49,399 nucleotides of DNA from Lutibacter sp. (GTDB lineage Bacteria; Bacteroidota; Bacteroidia; Flavobacteriales; Flavobacteriaceae). A program made the translations under genes and the position numbers. Of this stretch, positions 18,905 to 28,107 are shown in pieces (within the stretch, counting starts at the first letter, position 1; every line of letters starts with the position of its first letter). The notes beneath the pieces were generated by a model. The model had not been told where the DNA came from and did no database searches. It saw only the letters and a program-made list of their open reading frames with translations. The DNA lies in assembly GCA_021647265.1 (NCBI GenBank), contig JAKIVA010000018.1, positions 1 to 49,399 of the forward strand, read 5' to 3'.

Positions 18905-19489
18905 ATGGAAAGTGTTACGAGTAGTGATGGCTTGTTAGTAAGCAGTTACATTAATGGAAATGAAAAGTCTTTAGAGATTTTAATTGTTCGTCATAAGCAA
19001 CGAATTTTCAGCTTTATTTTATCAAAAATTCAAGATCGGGAAATCTCAGAAGATATTTTTCAGGATACTTTTATTAAAGTTATAAATACTTTAAAAAGAG
19101 GGAAATACAATGAAGAAGGTAAATTTTTACCTTGGGTTATGCGCATAGCACATAATTTAATTATTGATTATTTTAGACGCAATAAAAGAATACCAAAATT
19201 TAACAATACTGATGATTTTGATATTTTTGATGTATTAAGTGATGAAACTTTATCTGCTGAAAATCAGATTATTAAAAGTCAGATTTTAGAGGATGTTAAG
19301 AATTTAATTGAAGAGTTACCAGACGATCAAAAAGAAGTTTTGTTAATGCGTATGTATAAAGATATGAGCTTTAAAGAGATAGCTGAAAATACAGATGTAA
19401 GTATAAATACAGCATTGGGAAGAATGCGTTATGCCTTAATAAATTTAAGAAAGTTGATAGAAAAACATCATATTGTTTTAGTAAATTAA
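18905..19489 (+). CDS. RNA polymerase sigma-70 family factor (ECF-like)
   Basis: This encodes 194 aa. Region 2 includes LEILIVRHKQRIFSFILSKI, EDIFQDTFIKVI and the -10 recognition helix MRIAHNLIIDYFRRNKR. Region 4 is the HTH ELPDDQKEVLLMRMYKDMSFKEIAENTDVSINTALGRMRYALINLRK. There is no region 1 or 3, as in ECF factors. No classical anti-sigma gene follows; instead a 46-codon ORF begins 58 nt downstream, and the pair may be co-transcribed to the terminator at 19697-19728. The regulon is unknown. Confidence 0.92.
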   Translation: MESVTSSDGLLVSSYINGNEKSLEILIVRHKQRIFSFILSKIQDREISEDIFQDTFIKVINTLKRGKYNEEGKFLPWVMRIAHNLIIDYFRRNKRIPKFNNTDDFDIFDVLSDETLSAENQIIKSQILEDVKNLIEELPDDQKEVLLMRMYKDMSFKEIAENTDVSINTALGRMRYALINLRKLIEKHHIVLVN

Positions 19490-19547
19490 GTTATGTTATG
19501 CAATAAAGATTAAATTTCATCGTTCAAATAATGTAAACCAATTATTT

Positions 19548-19688
19548 ATGATGAAACTTTACTCTCAAAAGACTCCCATAGTGGAGCAACCTAGGAACGA
19601 AATAATTCAATATTTGCTCAACTACTCGAAGCAATTAAGAGTGGTTAAAACCAACAAAAACGATTATATTGAATTACATTTGAATTAA
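19548..19688 (+). CDS. Small conserved-looking protein after the sigma factor
   Basis: This ORF encodes 46 aa, starting MMKLYSQKTPIVEQP and ending KNDYIELHLN. It is basic in the middle and contains IIQYLLNYSKQLRVVKT, a likely amphipathic helix. The ATG pair at 19548/19551 lies 58 nt after the sigma stop, and the stop codon is 8 nt before the terminator stem, so the ORF fits the transcription unit. From memory very similar short ORFs follow this sigma gene in other flavobacteria. A role in controlling the sigma factor is possible but is only inference. Confidence 0.7.
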   Translation: MMKLYSQKTPIVEQPRNEIIQYLLNYSKQLRVVKTNKNDYIELHLN

Positions 19689-19696
19689 TGTTCTTT

Positions 19697-19728
19697 AAAC
19701 CCATTTTACAACCTAGAATGGGTTTTTT
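19697..19728. terminator. Bidirectional terminator between the sigma unit and nth
   Basis: Stem AAACCCATT (19697-19705) pairs with AATGGGTTT (19717-19725) around an 11-nt loop, with T and A runs on either side. It lies between two convergent genes and overlaps the nth stop region. Confidence 0.8.
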
Positions 19729-20362
19729 ATTTTAAAATAGATTTTCTTCCTATTGTTTTTGTAATCATATCTTTTTCTAAATTCCAACCTCTGGCAGGAG
19801 AATATTCACGACCATAATAAATTATTTGTAAATGTAATTTATTCCATAGTTTTTTAGGAAATAATCGTTTAGCATCTTTCTCTGTTTGTACTACATTTTT
19901 TCCATTACTCAAATTCCATCGATACATTAATCGATGAATATGCGTATCAACAGGAAATGCTGGAATGCCGAAAGCTTGACTCATTACAACACTAGCTGTT
20001 TTATGGCCTACCGCAGGTAGTTCTTCTAAATATTCAAAACTTTGAGGAACCTTACCTTCATGTTTTTCAATTATAATTTTTGAAAGTCCATAAATCCCTT
20101 TAGATTTCATAGGTGACAAACCTACAGGTCTAATAATTTCTTTAATTTCTTCAATAGATAACTTTACCATATCATACGGATTATCAGCTTTCGAAAATAG
20201 GATAGGTGTTATTGTGTTTACGCGAGCATCTGTACTTTGAGCAGATAGTAGTACGGCTATTAGTAATGAGTATGGATCTTTATGTTTTAGCGGAATAGGT
20301 ACTTCTGGATATAATTTCTCAAGGGTGTTAATTACATATTGAACTTTTTCTTGTTTTGTCAT
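19727..20362 (-). CDS. nth: Endonuclease III-type DNA glycosylase lacking the Fe-S cluster
   Basis: This encodes 211 aa. The helix-hairpin-helix LEELPAVGHKTASVV carries the catalytic Lys121, and the catalytic Asp139 is in PAFPVDTHIHRL. The enzyme removes oxidised pyrimidines and nicks at abasic sites. In E. coli Nth the C-terminus has four Cys binding a 4Fe-4S cluster; here the equivalent stretch reads YYGREYSPARGWNLEKDMITKTIG with no Cys. The fold is otherwise complete, so it is probably an active cluster-free variant. It is convergent with the sigma unit. Confidence 0.92.
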   Translation of the reverse strand: MTKQEKVQYVINTLEKLYPEVPIPLKHKDPYSLLIAVLLSAQSTDARVNTITPILFSKADNPYDMVKLSIEEIKEIIRPVGLSPMKSKGIYGLSKIIIEKHEGKVPQSFEYLEELPAVGHKTASVVMSQAFGIPAFPVDTHIHRLMYRWNLSNGKNVVQTEKDAKRLFPKKLWNKLHLQIIYYGREYSPARGWNLEKDMITKTIGRKSILK

Positions 20363-20511
20363 TTTTGAAATTTAATTGTAAAGTTTGAAGGTCTAAAAGT
20401 ACAAAAGTTTGTAGGCAGTATGTTTTTAATCGTTTAATTTTTCAATATTTTAATGAATTATATCATATTTACTTTTTAACTTTCCACTTTTAACCTTTTA
20501 AACAAAAAAGA

Positions 20512-20964
20512 ATGACAACATTAAAAGTAGGTGATAAAGCTCCAAATTTCGAAGCATTTGATGAACAAGGAAATTCAATAAAACTTTCTGATTATAAAGG
20601 AAAAAAACTTGTTTTATTCTTTTACCCAAAAGCAAGTACTCCAGGATGTACTATGGAAGCCTGTAATTTAAGAGATAATTATCAAACTTTCTTAACAAAA
20701 GGATATGAAGTTTTGGGTGTAAGTGCAGATTCAGCGAAACGTCAGCAAAATTTTATAGCTAAAAATAAATTGCCATATCATTTATTGGTAGATGAGGATA
20801 AAAAGGTTATTCAAGTTTTTGGTGTTTGGGGCCCTAAAAAGTTTATGGGACGAGAATATGATGGAATTCACAGAACTACATTTATAATTGATGAAAATGG
20901 CATTATTGAAGATATAATTTCAAAAGTTAAAACGAAGGAACATGCAAATCAGATTTTGACGTAG
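20512..20964 (+). CDS. bcp: Thioredoxin-dependent thiol peroxidase (Bcp/PrxQ)
   Basis: This encodes 150 aa of the AhpC/TSA fold. The peroxidatic Cys46 lies in FFYPKASTPGCTMEAC and the resolving Cys51 five residues later, the atypical 2-Cys PrxQ arrangement. It reduces hydroperoxides using thioredoxin in the cytoplasm. The stop codon is separated by one nucleotide from the stop of the convergent TonB-receptor gene, and no terminator is visible between them. Confidence 0.95.
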   Translation: MTTLKVGDKAPNFEAFDEQGNSIKLSDYKGKKLVLFFYPKASTPGCTMEACNLRDNYQTFLTKGYEVLGVSADSAKRQQNFIAKNKLPYHLLVDEDKKVIQVFGVWGPKKFMGREYDGIHRTTFIIDENGIIEDIISKVKTKEHANQILT

Positions 20965-20965
20965 C

Positions 20966-23416
20966 TTAAAACTTTATATCCATTTTTAAGTTAAACACTC
21001 TAGAAGTCATAAAATTTGGAATACCATAAAACTGTTTTGAATACACATCCCTAACCCAGGTATTGGTAATTGAATTTTGAATATCGAACATATTGTAAAT
21101 TTCAAATCCAACAGATAATTCTCTAAATTTTTGTAGCCAACCACTTTTGTATTGATTTTTTGCATCTGTAAAAACATAAGAAATTCCTATATCAGCTCTT
21201 TTGTATGCGTTCAATCTATTTTGATAGTTGTAGGGATCTGTATAAGATGGAGAGCCACCCGGAACTCCAGTATTAAAAACTAAATTTAAATACATTTTTA
21301 TGTTTGGAATATTAGGAACATAATCTTGAAATAACATAGCAAATTTAAAGCGTTGATCTGTTGGACGAGAAATATAGCCCCTGTTATCGCTATTTTCTTC
21401 TGTTTTTAAAAACCCAATACTAATCCAACTTTCAGTTCCAGGTACAAATTCGCCATTCAACCTTAAATCAACCCCAGTGGCATAAGCAGTAGCATTGTTA
21501 TTTGCACTATAGCGAACTCTAACATTGTCTACAGTATACGTATTTACATTGGTTAAATTTTTATAATAAATTTCAGACGTTAATTTAAACGGTCGCTCCC
21601 AAAGTTTAAAACTATAATCGTTTCCTAAAACAATATGAATTGATTTCTGTGTTTTAACACTAGGAATTACAGCACCATTTCTATTTCTTAGTTCTCTATA
21701 GAAAGGAGGTTGATTGTACATACCTCCCGAAACTCTAAAAAGCATTTCTTTTTTCCAATCTGGTTTAATGGCAAATTGACCTCTAATACTGTAAATAATT
21801 TGGTTTGATGTTTTAATGTTATCACCATAAACATTCCAATTATGAGAACGAGCACCTAAGTTATACCATATTTTATGATTATTCCACCTGCTATTTTTAC
21901 TATACTGTGCAAACCATATTAAACGATCAATTATTACATGGTTTTTAGCCTTGATACTTTGAAATGGAACTATTTCACCTGTAAATGGCTCATAGGGTTG
22001 ATTGTTTGAAATATGATATGGAGGACGTACATTAAAACCTACTGAGTCTATAACTTCCCATTCATTTATACGATCTTTAATATCTTCCTTTTGGTATTTA
22101 ACACCAAAATCTAGTTGATATTTATCTTTTTTATAGGTAGCTTTAAATTCAATATTACTAATAAGCGCATCAAGATCATTTCGTGCATGGTTTAGTTGGG
22201 TGCCAATGCCTTCTGAAAATTCAACATCACCAAAATTATCAGAACCAAAATCGTTATTAGTTTCTCCTAAATTATAACTGGCTAAAATATCATAATATTC
22301 TTCTTCAATTGTTTGGTATGCTGAAGTAGTTAAATTTAAGTTTAAGTTTTTGTTTACTACATAGCTTCCTTTTAAAGCACCAAAAAGTGTTTTAAATTTA
22401 TCCTTTTCTTGTCCTTCATAAAAAACAATTAGTTCTAAAGGATTTGAGATTGTTCCAAATTTTGTTCTTCTAGTAATAGGAGTGTAGTTGTAATTATTAA
22501 CAGAGAAATTACCTAAGAAATCAATTTTGAATTTTGAATTTATTTTATAAGATAAAAATGTTTGTATATCAGTAAAATTTGGGTTGGAATTGGTATTTAT
22601 ATCTTTACTATTAATAAATAAACTATTATTTCTGTACCTAACACCTAATATTGCACTTAGTTTATTGTGAAACATATTACCTTCAATAGTTGCACTACCA
22701 CCCAATAAACTTCCATTAATACTTGCAGCAAATTTTTTGGGTGTTCTATATGTGATATCTAAAACAGAGGAAAGTTTATCGCCATATTTAGCCTGAAATC
22801 CACCCGCTGAAAATTTAATATTTTGAGCCATTGCAGGGTTTACAAAACTCAAACCTTCTTGTTGTCCTGACCTCACTAAAAAAGGTCTGTAAACTTCAAT
22901 ACCGTTGACATAGACTAAATTTTCATCAAAATTGCCACCACGTACATTGTATTGTGTACTTAATTCATTATTATTATTAACACCAGCCAGTGTCATTAAT
23001 ATATTTTCAACACCACTATTAGCTCCAGGTATTTTAACTACATCAGCAGGATTTATTTTAATAAAACCTTGTGCATCCTTTTTATTATTTTTTACAATAA
23101 TCTCATCTATATTTTCAACTTTAGGCTTTAATATTGGAGAATAATTATAGGTCTTATTTTTAGGAATTGTAACTGTTTTTGTTAAAATAGTGTATGCTAT
23201 ATGTCTAAATGTAATTTTAATTTTAGTATCTCCTGGAACAGCTAATTTATATGATCCTTTCTTATTAGTTGTTGCTCCATAATTTAAATAAGAAATGGTA
23301 ACTCCTTCTATAGGTTCTTTGTTTGTGTTTTTCACAATTCCCTTAATAAATGAATTTTGGGCAGTAATACTTAATGAGAATATTAAAAATAAAGTAAGGG
23401 TTACTGTTTTAAGCAT
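20966..23416 (-). CDS. TonB-dependent outer-membrane receptor with carboxypeptidase-regulatory-like domain
   Basis: The start is taken at the ATG at 23414-23416, which directly begins a signal peptide (MLKTVTLTLFLIFSLSITAQ) and avoids overlap with the upstream gene. That gives 816 aa; an in-frame ATG 57 nt upstream is possible but would precede the signal peptide. Next come a CarboxypepD_reg-like domain (FIKGIVKNTNKEPIEGVTISYLN), a plug domain (GVENILMTLAGVNNNNELSTQYNVRGGNFDENLVYVNGIEVYRP) and a 22-strand barrel ending in a C-terminal Phe. No SusD partner follows. It forms a unit with the M23 peptidase gene upstream. The ligand is unknown. Confidence 0.92.
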   Translation of the reverse strand: MLKTVTLTLFLIFSLSITAQNSFIKGIVKNTNKEPIEGVTISYLNYGATTNKKGSYKLAVPGDTKIKITFRHIAYTILTKTVTIPKNKTYNYSPILKPKVENIDEIIVKNNKKDAQGFIKINPADVVKIPGANSGVENILMTLAGVNNNNELSTQYNVRGGNFDENLVYVNGIEVYRPFLVRSGQQEGLSFVNPAMAQNIKFSAGGFQAKYGDKLSSVLDITYRTPKKFAASINGSLLGGSATIEGNMFHNKLSAILGVRYRNNSLFINSKDINTNSNPNFTDIQTFLSYKINSKFKIDFLGNFSVNNYNYTPITRRTKFGTISNPLELIVFYEGQEKDKFKTLFGALKGSYVVNKNLNLNLTTSAYQTIEEEYYDILASYNLGETNNDFGSDNFGDVEFSEGIGTQLNHARNDLDALISNIEFKATYKKDKYQLDFGVKYQKEDIKDRINEWEVIDSVGFNVRPPYHISNNQPYEPFTGEIVPFQSIKAKNHVIIDRLIWFAQYSKNSRWNNHKIWYNLGARSHNWNVYGDNIKTSNQIIYSIRGQFAIKPDWKKEMLFRVSGGMYNQPPFYRELRNRNGAVIPSVKTQKSIHIVLGNDYSFKLWERPFKLTSEIYYKNLTNVNTYTVDNVRVRYSANNNATAYATGVDLRLNGEFVPGTESWISIGFLKTEENSDNRGYISRPTDQRFKFAMLFQDYVPNIPNIKMYLNLVFNTGVPGGSPSYTDPYNYQNRLNAYKRADIGISYVFTDAKNQYKSGWLQKFRELSVGFEIYNMFDIQNSITNTWVRDVYSKQFYGIPNFMTSRVFNLKMDIKF

Positions 23417-23423
23417 GTAATAT

Positions 23424-25136
23424 CTATTTTTTTCTAAAGAAAGTTGCTTTAATGATATTGGTATTCCCAACATTATCTTTAACTACAATTTTTAAATTGT
23501 GTTTTGCCGTTGTAAAAGTTTTATCATTAAAATTATAGGTTAAAACTCCATTTTTTACATTGTATTCCATTAAAATCCATTTTCCATCAATTTCACCTCG
23601 GTATGATTTTATGCCAGATTCTTTATCTGAAATTTTAACCTTCAATGTTTTAAAATGGGTAAGCCATTGTTCATTTTTGAAATTATATAAATTAACTTTG
23701 GGTTTAATAGAATCTCTTTGTAAAGTGAATTTTCCTAGTTTTTTTGTTGAAGTATAAAATGTAGAATCTTTTTTTACAGTAGGTTCGTAGTTTGTTTTTC
23801 CCTTCTTATTTATATATGCAATGTATAATTGTTTTTTTTCAGTATCAGCATATTTAGAAACATTAAAAGTAAGTGTGTATTTTTTATTTAACGGTACAGT
23901 AGGGGAGTGCACTTTTACTATTGAATTATCGACATTAAAATCTAAATAAAAATCTTGATAGAAAGTGTTTTTAGGAAAAGCAACGGTTATTCCGTTCTTA
24001 TAAAATTTGTTAAATTGTTTGTGTTTTATTTTAAAAGGAGTTACTTTTTTCACATTTCTAATAAAAACAGCATCTTTTTTTCCTAAGATTGGAATTGTAA
24101 TTTTTTGTTTGTTGCCTTTAAAATCCTTTGCAATTATTTCTACAGTGTACGATAAGCCATCTTCAATTGTTAAATAACCATTATTTATGGATTTAGTATA
24201 CAAACTTAAGCCGTTTTCAGGTTCAATAAAACATTTTTGAATACGCTGATTTAAATCTGCAAATCGCTCATAATCAATAAATAAATTAATGAATTTGCTT
24301 TCGTAAAACGAAAAGGATGTGGCCTTGAATTGAAATGTTTTTTTTCCATTAACCAGCATTTCTAAACTATAAAGCCCGTTTTTATTATAAGCACCATCCA
24401 ATTGGTCATACGCATTTATACCAAAACCAATTTTACCATAGGCTTTTATTTTATTTGCCAATAACTCACCATTTTTCAATTTTCTGAAAATGAGCTGAGT
24501 AGGCTTTGCGATACCATTTATTTGTGAATTTTCACCTAAAGAATAGCCCATTAATGTATTTATTCTAGGTTTTTTTGAATCATTTATTAGTATGCCAAAA
24601 AGCATAGGATTTATGGGCTTTTCAGTTTTTGTATCTCTAATTTCAAAGTGTAAATGTGGTCCTACAAAGCCGCCTGTACTTCCACTAAAAGCAATTATTT
24701 CGTTTTTAGCAATTGGTAAAGTAGTTGAAGAAGGAAAAATCTGAATTTCAAAACTTTCGTTTTTATATTGTCTTTTTTTGATGTACGCCTCAATGCGTTT
24801 ATTGAATTTTTTTAAGTGAGCATAAACTGTAGTAAATCCATTAGGGTGTGTTATATAAATAGCTTTTCCATAGCCCCAAAGAGAAATTTTAATACGAGAA
24901 ACATAACCTTCAGCAGCAGCAATAACCTCTAAACCTTCTTTTTGTTGAGTTTTGAGATCTAAGCCCGCATGAAAATGATTGGTTCTCAATTCTCCAAAAG
25001 TACCAGATAAAATTAATGGGATATTTAAAGGTTTGTTAAAATAGTTTACAGGGTATTCACTATTTAATGTTGCATCTCCTTGACAAAATGCAATAGTATT
25101 ATAAAGTAAAATTAATATAAGTGTAAACTTTTTCAC
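23424..25136 (-). CDS. M23-family metallopeptidase
   Basis: This encodes 570 aa with a signal peptide (MKKFTLILILLYNTIAFCQ). The LytM/M23 domain is near the N-terminus: zinc ligands in NHFHAGLDLKTQQ and the catalytic HxH in GFVGPHLHFEIRDT. The rest is beta-rich with Ig-like segments and a C-terminal IRGEID-like sheet. It is likely a periplasmic peptidoglycan endopeptidase. The start is 168 nt from the divergent coiled-coil gene, and the TonB receptor follows after 7 nt. Confidence 0.92.
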   Translation of the reverse strand: MKKFTLILILLYNTIAFCQGDATLNSEYPVNYFNKPLNIPLILSGTFGELRTNHFHAGLDLKTQQKEGLEVIAAAEGYVSRIKISLWGYGKAIYITHPNGFTTVYAHLKKFNKRIEAYIKKRQYKNESFEIQIFPSSTTLPIAKNEIIAFSGSTGGFVGPHLHFEIRDTKTEKPINPMLFGILINDSKKPRINTLMGYSLGENSQINGIAKPTQLIFRKLKNGELLANKIKAYGKIGFGINAYDQLDGAYNKNGLYSLEMLVNGKKTFQFKATSFSFYESKFINLFIDYERFADLNQRIQKCFIEPENGLSLYTKSINNGYLTIEDGLSYTVEIIAKDFKGNKQKITIPILGKKDAVFIRNVKKVTPFKIKHKQFNKFYKNGITVAFPKNTFYQDFYLDFNVDNSIVKVHSPTVPLNKKYTLTFNVSKYADTEKKQLYIAYINKKGKTNYEPTVKKDSTFYTSTKKLGKFTLQRDSIKPKVNLYNFKNEQWLTHFKTLKVKISDKESGIKSYRGEIDGKWILMEYNVKNGVLTYNFNDKTFTTAKHNLKIVVKDNVGNTNIIKATFFRKK

Positions 25137-25244
25137 TGGGTTTGTTTAAATGCTAAAATACTAAATAAAACGACTTCTAAAATTAATTTATTTTCTCTAT
25201 ATAACGTTAAAATGAACAAGTTTTGCATAAAATAAAAAAAACAG

Positions 25245-25275
25245 TTGTAATATTCACTCACTAACACTAACTTTG
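25245..25275 (+). promoter_or_regulatory. Promoter of the coiled-coil/zapA unit
   Basis: TTG at 25245-25247 and TAACTTTG at 25268-25275 are spaced by 20 nt, matching the Bacteroidota consensus, 29 nt before the start codon. Confidence 0.7.
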
Positions 25276-25304
25276 TAATTAATAGTTTATATACTTGGGC
25301 ATAT

Positions 25305-25595
25305 ATGAGTAATATAACGGAAGTTGTTAATTTGGTTGAAGATAAACTTCAAAAGCTTTTAGAAAATTATAGTTTTTTGAAAGAAGAAAATGATTTATTA
25401 TATACTAAAATAGCAGTTTTGGAAAATCAAATAGCCAAAGAAAAGCAGTTATTTAATGATATTGAAAAAGAATATCAAACATTAAAAATTGCTAAAACTA
25501 TTGAGGGCAGTAAGGAAGATAGAAGAGAAACAAAACTCAAAATAAATGCTTTAATTCGTGAAGTAGACTTATGTATAAGTCAATTAAGCGAGTAA
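25305..25595 (+). CDS. Small coiled-coil protein upstream of ZapA
   Basis: This encodes 96 aa, almost entirely charged heptads: VNLVEDKLQKLLENYSFLKEENDLLYTKIAVLENQIAKEKQLF. The gene is 10 nt upstream of zapA and shares its promoter. In flavobacteria this pair recurs, so it may be a ZapB-like partner linking ZapA/FtsZ to the chromosome or envelope. That role is inferred from fold and position. Confidence 0.8.
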   Translation: MSNITEVVNLVEDKLQKLLENYSFLKEENDLLYTKIAVLENQIAKEKQLFNDIEKEYQTLKIAKTIEGSKEDRRETKLKINALIREVDLCISQLSE

Positions 25596-25605
25596 GATCT
25601 TTAAA

Positions 25606-25902
25606 ATGGCTGAATCTTTAAAAATAAAAGTAACTATTGCTGGTAGAGTATACCCCATTAGAATTAAACATGAAAATGAAGAAGAAGGGATGCGTAAAGC
25701 AGCAAATCAAATAAATACTTTGGTTACAAAATTTGAAAAGAATTATGCCGTTAATGATAAGCAGGATGTATTGGCAATGTGTGCTTTGCAATTTGCTTCA
25801 TTAATTGAAATAAATGCCATTAATAAAAATGAAGATTTAGTTAATGCAACAGAAAAATTAAATAAACTAAGTGTTTTAATAGATAAACATTTAAAAAAAT
25901 AA
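25606..25902 (+). CDS. zapA: Cell division protein ZapA
   Basis: This encodes 98 aa. It has the N-terminal ZapA core (LKIKVTIAGRVYPIRIKHENEEEGMRKAANQINTLVTKF) followed by a helix and a coiled coil, the family's usual size. It crosslinks FtsZ filaments at the division site. The gene is directly followed by the probable 6S RNA, an arrangement known from many bacteria. Confidence 0.92.
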   Translation: MAESLKIKVTIAGRVYPIRIKHENEEEGMRKAANQINTLVTKFEKNYAVNDKQDVLAMCALQFASLIEINAINKNEDLVNATEKLNKLSVLIDKHLKK

Positions 25903-25929
25903 GTTCTTTAAAATAAGATAATAATAATA

Positions 25930-26090
25930 CTGCCTACATTAGTTATTGTTTGTTAAACTCAACATTATACCTTTATGAAGGGTGAGTCTTAATTGTAAAA
26001 GCAAGCCGTCTAGAACGGATCCTTGATCAATTAGTTAGCCTTAATCTTGTTTAAAGGAGTTTTCAAAACCTTTCTAATGTAGGTTTTTTT
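25930..26090 (+). ncRNA. ssrS: Probable 6S RNA
   Basis: The stretch between zapA and rny starts with CTGCCTACATTAG and ends with CTAATGTAGG followed by a T run. These form a 10-bp closing stem (25933-25942 with 26074-26083). The interior has no ORF and is rich in short complementary blocks, consistent with a long open hairpin mimicking a promoter bubble. Position after zapA matches 6S RNA in many bacteria. The T run acts as its terminator. It would bind RNA polymerase holoenzyme in stationary phase. Confidence 0.75.
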
Positions 26091-26107
26091 ATACCTAAAT
26101 TTGAATT

Positions 26108-27676
26108 ATGATAGATTATATATTACCCGTTATAGTTGGTATTGCAATAGGATTGGCTATAGGTTATATTATTGCAAAAGCTTTAGAAAAAACGAAAGCA
26201 ACAAAAATTTTAAGAAATACAAAAAAAGAGGCCACAGCAATTCTTAAAGAAGCAAGAATTGAAGCAGATATCCTTAAAAAAGATAAAATTCTACAGGCCA
26301 AAGAAAAATTTATAGAGTTAAAATCTGAACATGAAAAAGTAATAATAGCTCGTGATAAAAAAATTGCAGATGCTGAAAAACGTATTAGAGACAAAGAGTC
26401 TCAGGTTTCGCAAGAGTTAGATAAGAATAGAAAATTAAATAAAGAAATTGTATTAAAAATAAGTGATTACGATAAAAAAATTGAATACTTAGAGCGCAGA
26501 ACTGATGAAGTTGATAAGTTACATCGTAAACAAGTTGAAAATTTAGAAGTTATTTCAGGACTTTCAGCCGATGATGCTAAAAAAGAATTGGTTAAATCTT
26601 TAAAAGATGAAGCTAAATCTGATGCAATGGCACTAATACAAGATACTATTGAAGAGGCAAAATTAACAGCACAGCAAGAAGCACGTAAAGTTATTTTAAA
26701 TACAATTCAGCGTGTTGGTGTTGAGCAAACAGTTGAAAATTGTGTCTCAGTATTCAATATTGAATCTGATGATGTAAAAGGTAGAATAATAGGTAGAGAA
26801 GGACGTAACATTAGAGCTTTAGAGGCTGAAACCGGTGTTGAAATTATTGTTGATGATACTCCTGAAGCAATTATTTTATCTTGTTTTGACCCTGTAAGAA
26901 GAGAAATTGCCCGTTTGGCATTGCATAAATTAGTAACTGACGGAAGAATTCATCCAGCACGTATTGAAGAAGTTGTTAAAAAGACCGAAAAACAATTACA
27001 ACAAGAAATTATTGAAGTTGGTAAGCGTACAGTTATTGAATTAGGTATTCATGGTTTACACCCAGAATTGATAAAAACTATAGGTAGAATGAAGTATCGT
27101 TCTTCTTATGGGCAAAATTTATTGCAGCACTCACGTGAAGTGGCAAACCTTTGTGGTTTAATGGCTGCAGAACTTGGATTGAATGCTAAATTAGCTAAAA
27201 GAGCTGGTTTGTTACACGATATTGGTAAGGTGCCAGAATCTGAAAGTGAATTACCTCACGCATTATTAGGAATGAAATGGGCTGAAAAATACAATGAAAG
27301 CGCCGAAATTTGTAATGCTATTGGTGCCCATCATGATGAAATAGAAATGACAACCCTTATTGCACCAATTGTACAAGTTTGTGATGCAATTTCAGGCGCA
27401 AGACCAGGTGCTCGACGCCAAGTTTTAGATTCTTATATACAACGATTAAAAGATTTAGAAGATATTGCCTTTGGGTTTACAGGTGTACAAAAAGCCTATG
27501 CAATTCAAGCAGGAAGAGAGTTGCGTGTTATTGTTGAGAGTGAAAAAGTGAGCGATGCCAAAGCAGGTGAACTTTCATTCAACATCTCACAGAAAATTCA
27601 AAATGATATGACTTATCCAGGCCAGGTTCGTGTAACCGTTATTAGAGAAACAAGAATTGTAAATATTGCAAAATAA
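26108..27676 (+). CDS. rny: Ribonuclease Y
   Basis: This encodes 522 aa, the standard length. An N-terminal membrane helix (residues 4-25) is followed by a long coiled coil (~30-150), a KH domain (GRIIGREGRNIRALEAETG near residue 224) and an HD domain with LLHDIGKV near residue 369 and AIGAHHDE. It is a membrane-bound endoribonuclease that starts mRNA decay. It probably lies in the same orientation group as zapA and 6S RNA but may have its own promoter. Confidence 0.96.
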   Translation: MIDYILPVIVGIAIGLAIGYIIAKALEKTKATKILRNTKKEATAILKEARIEADILKKDKILQAKEKFIELKSEHEKVIIARDKKIADAEKRIRDKESQVSQELDKNRKLNKEIVLKISDYDKKIEYLERRTDEVDKLHRKQVENLEVISGLSADDAKKELVKSLKDEAKSDAMALIQDTIEEAKLTAQQEARKVILNTIQRVGVEQTVENCVSVFNIESDDVKGRIIGREGRNIRALEAETGVEIIVDDTPEAIILSCFDPVRREIARLALHKLVTDGRIHPARIEEVVKKTEKQLQQEIIEVGKRTVIELGIHGLHPELIKTIGRMKYRSSYGQNLLQHSREVANLCGLMAAELGLNAKLAKRAGLLHDIGKVPESESELPHALLGMKWAEKYNESAEICNAIGAHHDEIEMTTLIAPIVQVCDAISGARPGARRQVLDSYIQRLKDLEDIAFGFTGVQKAYAIQAGRELRVIVESEKVSDAKAGELSFNISQKIQNDMTYPGQVRVTVIRETRIVNIAK

Positions 27677-28107
27677 TTAATTTATTGACGTGGTTGTCTA
27701 AAAAGTGTAGTTTGTGTTACCCTGAAGCTGTCAGCAGCAGGCTTACTTCAGGTTCTCATAATGATTAATAATTAACGTGATTTCAATATAATAATTCACT
27801 TCAATAGGTTATAATCAATATTTTAAATATAAAATTAAAACGCTAATGTCACCTTGAGCGCAGTCGAAAGGTTTTTAACTAGGTTTCGGCTGCGCTCAAC
27901 CTAACAAAGTGCTTATAATCAATATAATTTTCTTTAGTATCTACATTTTTTAAGTCGAATTCACGTTAATTAGTATGATTGAATTTTAAAATAAGCCCGC
28001 CTGAGGTGGTAGGTTCAGAACGATAAATTTTGTAATTCTTCAGACAGCTTCCTCATAAATAAAAGTTAGAAAAAAAGTATGTTGGTTAAATTCGATATAA
28101 CATTTTT
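27677..28107. other. Intergenic region with dispersed repeats
   Basis: No gene is seen between rny and xerD. It holds the imperfect palindrome at 27854-27899 and a short GC hairpin CCGCC/GGTGG near 28004-28014, both of a kind often dispersed in Bacteroidota genomes. Confidence 0.5.
27854..27899. repeat. Palindromic intergenic repeat
   Basis: TTGAGCGCAGTCGAAA (27854-27869) pairs with TTTCGGCTGCGCTCAA (27884-27899), a 16-bp stem with one G-U pair and a 14-nt loop. It may serve as a terminator for rny or xerD, which are convergent, or be a mobile REP-like element. Confidence 0.65.

Noticed and set aside
27854..27899. Possible CRISPR-like or tRNA-like element between rny and xerD
   Set aside because: There is a single imperfect palindrome, with no repeated spacing and no cloverleaf. 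It was listed as an intergenic repeat instead.
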